This document shows, piece by piece, positions 59,501-64,000 of a DNA stretch of 64,000 nt. Origin of the DNA: Amaurobius ferox (lineage: Eukaryota > Arthropoda > Arachnida > Araneae > Amaurobiidae); assembly GCA_951213105.1 (NCBI GenBank), contig OX578145.1, forward strand, positions 9,436,691 through 9,500,690, written 5' to 3'. The number at the start of each line of letters is the position of its first letter. Positions within the stretch are counted from its first letter, which is position 1. The position numbers were made by a program, and so were the translations under genes. A model generated the notes under the pieces. That model did no database searches and was not told the origin of the DNA. It worked only from the letters and a program-made list of their open reading frames with translations.

Positions 59501-60784
59501 TGAACAAACACGGCCAATTTCTTGTACATACATATCGAAAATACAGAATTTTCAGCCTAGATTATAATAAATTTTGAATTATTTTATTGGAAAAATTTCC
59601 TTATTATACATATATAGTATATTCACAATGAGTTATATACAAAAGACTAAAAATAAGCATAAATTATATTAGCAAATGTTTACACTAGTTTTAACAGGTG
59701 TTCCAAAATTGTTCTGATTTAAACTAAGTGATAATTGGGTGACTTTCTCTTTTAAAAAATACCGAAGAAACCTTAAGTTTTGGGGTTCTCAAATTTCTTT
59801 TGATTTTACGACTGAAAAGATTTTATTTATCAGCTATGTTTTATAAAAGGGTGTATTATAATATCAACATTGAAGGAAGATCAAATCAACGATTATTTGA
59901 AACATTGTTGAGCCTTATTAAAATAGATTATAATTATTATTATGTATGAAACGGAATGTTTCTATTTTGCTTCACACTTTTTGCGCTCTATTTTCTATGT
60001 ATATGAGAATTGAACCTTATAGTAATTAGCCAATATTTTATGCATATATACATTTCACGTACGTATTTATTCATGCGTTGAGTTTGAAGTTAATTTAATG
60101 CAATTTCTATTTGCGCTTCCTTTAAATTTATTAATCACAGTAATAGTTCGCATATTTACACAACTTACAGCTCTCGCTCCGGTGGCGTGTGCTTTAAATT
60201 GAATTTATGCAATTTAAATTTCGCGTTATTTTAATAATCGAGGTATTGCAGAAATTTACTTAAATATTAATATTCCAGGAATTTTTTAATATATTAGCAA
60301 ATACTTCCAAATTAATAACATCCTCTCAATCTGCACGGACCCCCTCCTCCTTACCCACATTAATCCGGGACATTTAATTAAAGTTTCCCGTAATCGAATT
60401 ATTTCTCGCTGATAAGTAGTTTTAAAGTCGACGTTTTCAAGTGCTGCCATCGTATTTTTAATTATTTGAGGAAAATAACTAATGTTTGCTTTGAGGGCAT
60501 CTCTCGTATTTAATGGAGATATCGTTGAGTGGCCCACTTATCAAATAAATCTTGATTACACACTCCCTTTGGATGATTTTGTTACACCTTGTATTGGGAG
60601 AGATAGATTTCGGATTCGGAATGCTTTCTAGGTTTGTGAGAAACATACAGCTCAATTCATTTTTTATAGTAGTTTCGTTACAAAAGTTATTTGACTTTGT
60701 TGGGTATGCTAGATTTTACTTTCCCTATGAATATAGAATAATGTTATAAGGGATTTATAAAATAATGAATAATGTTATAATAAT
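59501..60784. other. AT-rich non-coding stretch
   Basis: No gene is recognised. A patch at 60330-60540 is slightly richer in GC, with an 83-codon minus frame (60286-60537) of unknown nature. Confidence 0.45.
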
Positions 60785-60998
60785 TCTATATAAATAAAAC
60801 TCAAAATATGTCTGTTTATTTGTGTGTGTGTGTGCGGAATTTAATGAAATTTTGTGGGTATACGTGAAAAAGCCTCACTTAAAATTTAGTCCATTTTTCG
60901 AGTCTAAGGACAAGGGGTTGTCGAGGTATTATTGTATAACGAACCTCTCATAGAGTAGCATTAAGCAAACGATATTTTTATCGCAAAGTTATTTGAAA

Positions 60999-61981
60999 CA
61001 AAAAAGATCAATCATGCATAAAGCATTGATTATGAAATACTCTCCAACTGAAATGCGATTATATTTAAACATCAAAAATGTGATACATTTAGCAGTTTTA
61101 TTTTTTTAATTATCACAGAACTACAATAATTTATTTTACTTGAAAACTTAAAACTTATCGAAAAATATGAACCTTATTCAAAAGAAGTCATCGAAATATA
61201 AATCATCTGCTTCTCTATGTAAAAGCAGTGAATATTTCATTCATACACTTCTATTCCAGACTCCAGAGTTAAATTATTTTGTGTGAAAAAGATAATTCAG
61301 ACATTCTGATACAACTCATCTTACAATCGTTTGTTTACATTCTGCATCCATTAAAATGAGGCTTCGTTGTAGAAATAATCAAAGTTGGATGATCATATAA
61401 ACTAAAAAATAGTGTAATTGCGTTGATGCAGAATATATACGCACAGAAAATATACAAAAATAAAGCGGTTTTAGGACGGATGCAGCACTCAATATAAATT
61501 TGACAGAACTTTAAAAATCACGGTTTTGATTCTGGGAGAAAAGATGGATGCCCTATTTTATTTTGAAGTGGGTCATGTGATCTCTTCATATTATATGGGT
61601 GTCATTATTATTTTAATTTTTATTTAAAAAACTACCGAACCTATTTGCTGAAATTGTTATTGAATATTTTATGGGATAATTTGAATATTTTCTTAAATTT
61701 GCGAAGCAATTTGTAAATTTTAATTTCGCTTAAAAATATTTAAAAAATTAGGTCCCATAGGGTTTAATGTATTTCACTTTTTCAACCCGGGTTCAATACA
61801 AAACTAATTGGGTGATATTATTCATTACATTCCCATATATCTCACAGACCGTCTCAACAACATACTAAAATTTCATTTTGATAAAGTCATTTTTACGACA
61901 GTTACCGTGTGAACGGACATACAGACAGACGGAATGAACAAAGTCATAAACATTTTTCAATTGTGTTGTAAAGTATTAAAA
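60999..61981 (-). mobile_element. HINE copy 6, nested in Helitron A copy 3
   Basis: Starts with the 3' end (AAAGATCAATCATGCATAAAGC) and ends with GTTGTAAAGTATTAAA. It includes the TTCAACCCGGGTTCAA palindrome and GACAGACGG. About 300 bp shorter than full length and noticeably diverged. Inserted just before the GATATCA.GT motif of the Helitron. Confidence 0.88.
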
Positions 61982-62536
61982 AAATGATATCACGTTACAT
62001 AGTAACCGAATTAAATCCAATGTGCTTATACACCATATAACTTTATTAAATATTTTCCGATTTAACTAAGAAATAAATGCATACAAAAATTGCTTTTACC
62101 GGAATTGAACTTTTGACTGAATTATATCAATTAAAGCTTAAAGATTACAGGAATTATTGATATTTTAAATTTCTTATTTCATCTATTTAATTTTGATAGT
62201 TTTTAAAGTCATATATTGTGTTTAGCCAATTACCTTATATTGTGTTTAGCCAATTACCTTATATTGTGTTTAGACGGTTGTTGAAACAGAATAAAAATAG
62301 TACGGGTATATCTTCTAATATCCTTTTAGCGATTTCCAATTTCATATATTTTATAAATTTGTTTACAAACCGGACCACAATGTTTTATTTTTAAGATCTT
62401 AACGTAAAGATAATTTTTCGAGAACTTTTTTAAAAGAATTAAATTAAATATTTTAATAGAATATTTTGAATAACAATAGCATTAGAATATTAGAATACCA
62501 TAGGAATTTGCACATAATCGTGAATTTTCAGTTTCT

Positions 62537-63838
62537 TTTTAACACTTTACAACAAAGTTGAAAAGTGTTTATGACTTTGTTCATTCTGTCTGTCTGTCTG
62601 TCTGTCTGTCCGTTAGCACGATAACTGCCGTAAAAATGACTTAATCAAAATGAAATTTTAGTATGTTGTTCAGACGGTCTGTAGGACCTATGGGAATATA
62701 AATGAATAATATCACACAATTAGTTTTGGATTGAACCCGGGTTGAAAAAATGAAATACATTGAGCCCTATGGGACCTAATTTTTCTAACATTTTTTAAGC
62801 GGATTTAAAATTCACAAATTGCTTCGAAAATTTTAGGTAATAGTCAAATTGTTCCATAAAATATATAAAAAAAAATTCAGCTAAATATATTCAGTAGTTT
62901 TTTAAGTAAAAATTAAAATAATAATTACACATCTTATATGAAACGATCACGTGACCATGATATGAAACGATCACATGACCCACTTCAAAATGAGATATGG
63001 CATCCATCTTGTTTCAAATTCGTGATTTTTTAAAGTTCTTTTTAATTCATATTGAGTGTTGTATCCATCCTAAAACTACTTTATTTCTGCTTAAATTCTG
63101 TGCATCTACATACTAAAACAACACAATGACAATATATTTGAGTTTAAATTCTCATTCAAATTTGATTATTTCTACAATTAAGCCTATTTTTCACCTATGT
63201 AAAATGTAAACAGCAAAATATGTAGAATGAGTTGTATTAGAATTACTGTATTTCTTTAACACAAAATAATTCAGTCCATGGAGTCTGCATGGCTGATATG
63301 AATGAAATATTAATTGATTTTATAAACAGAAGGACGATATTTTTCGATGAAGTTTTAAGCATAAAGTTTATGAATTGTAGCTCCATGGTCTTAATTTTTA
63401 AATAAAATAAATTATTATAGTATTGTGATGAATGAAATGGAGAAAGTTATGAATGAAATCTTGCTTTTATGGAGAGATCCAGGCGTGTTATTTTTTCTAT
63501 GACGTCATTTGAATTAATTTCAGTTGTTTTCGATGAAGTTTTCAAATATAATAAATTATCGTAGTATTATGATAGATTTAAAAATATTACCGTGGAATGT
63601 ATTGCATTTTAGAGATATTTAAACCACGCAATTTATATTTCAATGCCGTCTTTTGAATGAAGTTCATTTTTTTCAATGAAGGTTTAAGTTTTCAAATATA
63701 ATAAATCAATGTAGTATCGTGATAAGTTTTAAAATATTACCGAGGAATGTATTGCATTTTCGACTTTTTTAAATAAAATTGCATTGAAGTTGGAAAGTGT
63801 TTCATAATCAATGCTTTAAGCATGATTGATCTTTCTTG
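62537..63838 (+). mobile_element. HINE copy 7, nested in Helitron A copy 3
   Basis: Full length. AACACTTTACAAC at 62541-62553 pairs with GTTGGAAAGTGTT at 63789-63801. A hairpin follows at 63807-63830, then CTTTCTTG. In the reference Helitron the same place reads AGTTTCTTTATATT; here the flanks read AGTTTCT and TCTTTATATT, which fits either a 3-bp TCT duplication or insertion within a T run. Confidence 0.92.
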
Positions 63839-63882
63839 TCTTTATATTGCATGTTCCGTACGAAGAACGGGTATACTGCTAG

Positions 63883-64000
63883 TAGTGAATAAGGTAGGAA
63901 ATAGGTACTATATAAGAGAAAGAAGATGAAAGCTGAAATTCAAGTTTTTGTCTGTGAAACTCTAGAATACGAATTCGCTATTTTTAGCTTTCTCTCTCTT
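63883..64000. other. Window end, AT-rich
   Basis: No feature recognised. Confidence 0.5.

Larger units (their letters stand above)
60785..63882 (+). mobile_element. Helitron family A, copy 3, carrying two nested HINEs
   Basis: The 5' end TCTATATAAATAAAACTC follows T. The 3' end is the hairpin CCGTACGAAGAACGG, GTATACTG and CTAG (63879-63882), then T. Length is 3,098 bp, of which 983 and 1,302 bp are the two HINEs, leaving about 813 bp, so it is an internally deleted copy of the family. The middle (61.98-62.53 kb) matches the right half of copies 1 and 2. Confidence 0.88.

Overview
This window is AT-rich, gene-poor nuclear DNA from a eukaryote, almost certainly an arthropod; a spider or other arachnid is my best guess. 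That guess rests on the mix of repeats (non-autonomous Helitrons, Helentron-like elements, Penelope-like retroelements, a family-B DNA polymerase relic, tRNA-derived SINEs), the lack of long open reading frames, and a probable intron of about 19.6 kb. I see no bacterial operons, rRNA genes, CRISPR arrays or intact protein genes. The longest open frames are either repeat translations or short uncertain candidates.

Layout. 0-10 kb: anonymous AT-rich DNA with a decayed protein-primed-type DNA polymerase B gene at 2.4-3.4 kb, two small tandem repeats, and an 863-bp TTAA-flanked inverted-repeat element at 6.5-7.4 kb. That element contains a long fold-back, and its empty target site is preserved next door. 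10-19 kb: two Helentron-like (HINE) copies, then a mosaic of a second TTAA element joined to a Penelope-like tail. 19-26 kb: strand-biased purine/pyrimidine DNA, one 150-codon candidate ORF (minus strand), a 245-bp piggyBac-type MITE, a 603-bp inverted-repeat element and a weak TATA-type promoter candidate. 26-38 kb: HINE copies, Penelope-like tails (one with a recognisable GIY-YIG endonuclease relic), and tRNA-headed SINE arrays. Two Penelope tails face each other as a ~390-bp inverted repeat about 4.3 kb apart. 38.5-39.0 kb: a GC-rich, CRE-containing segment ending in a strong splice donor, the best promoter/first-exon candidate. 41-53 kb: Helitron arrays. There are two head-to-tail copies of family A (one carrying a nested HINE) and three head-to-tail copies of family B, which are built internally of ~148-bp tandem monomers. 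53-64 kb: dispersed repeats, a SINE block, a well-formed 104-nt internal exon at 58.6 kb, and a third family A Helitron carrying two nested HINEs.

How it fits together. If the donor at 39.0 kb and the exon at 58.6 kb belong to one plus-strand gene, most of the right-hand 20 kb is one transposon-filled intron. The rest is a layered record of mobile DNA. The nested and empty copies provide built-in controls for element boundaries and order of insertion. Three of four Penelope-like tails keep a hammerhead-ribozyme-like core. All assignments come from reading sequence by eye; no database search was run.
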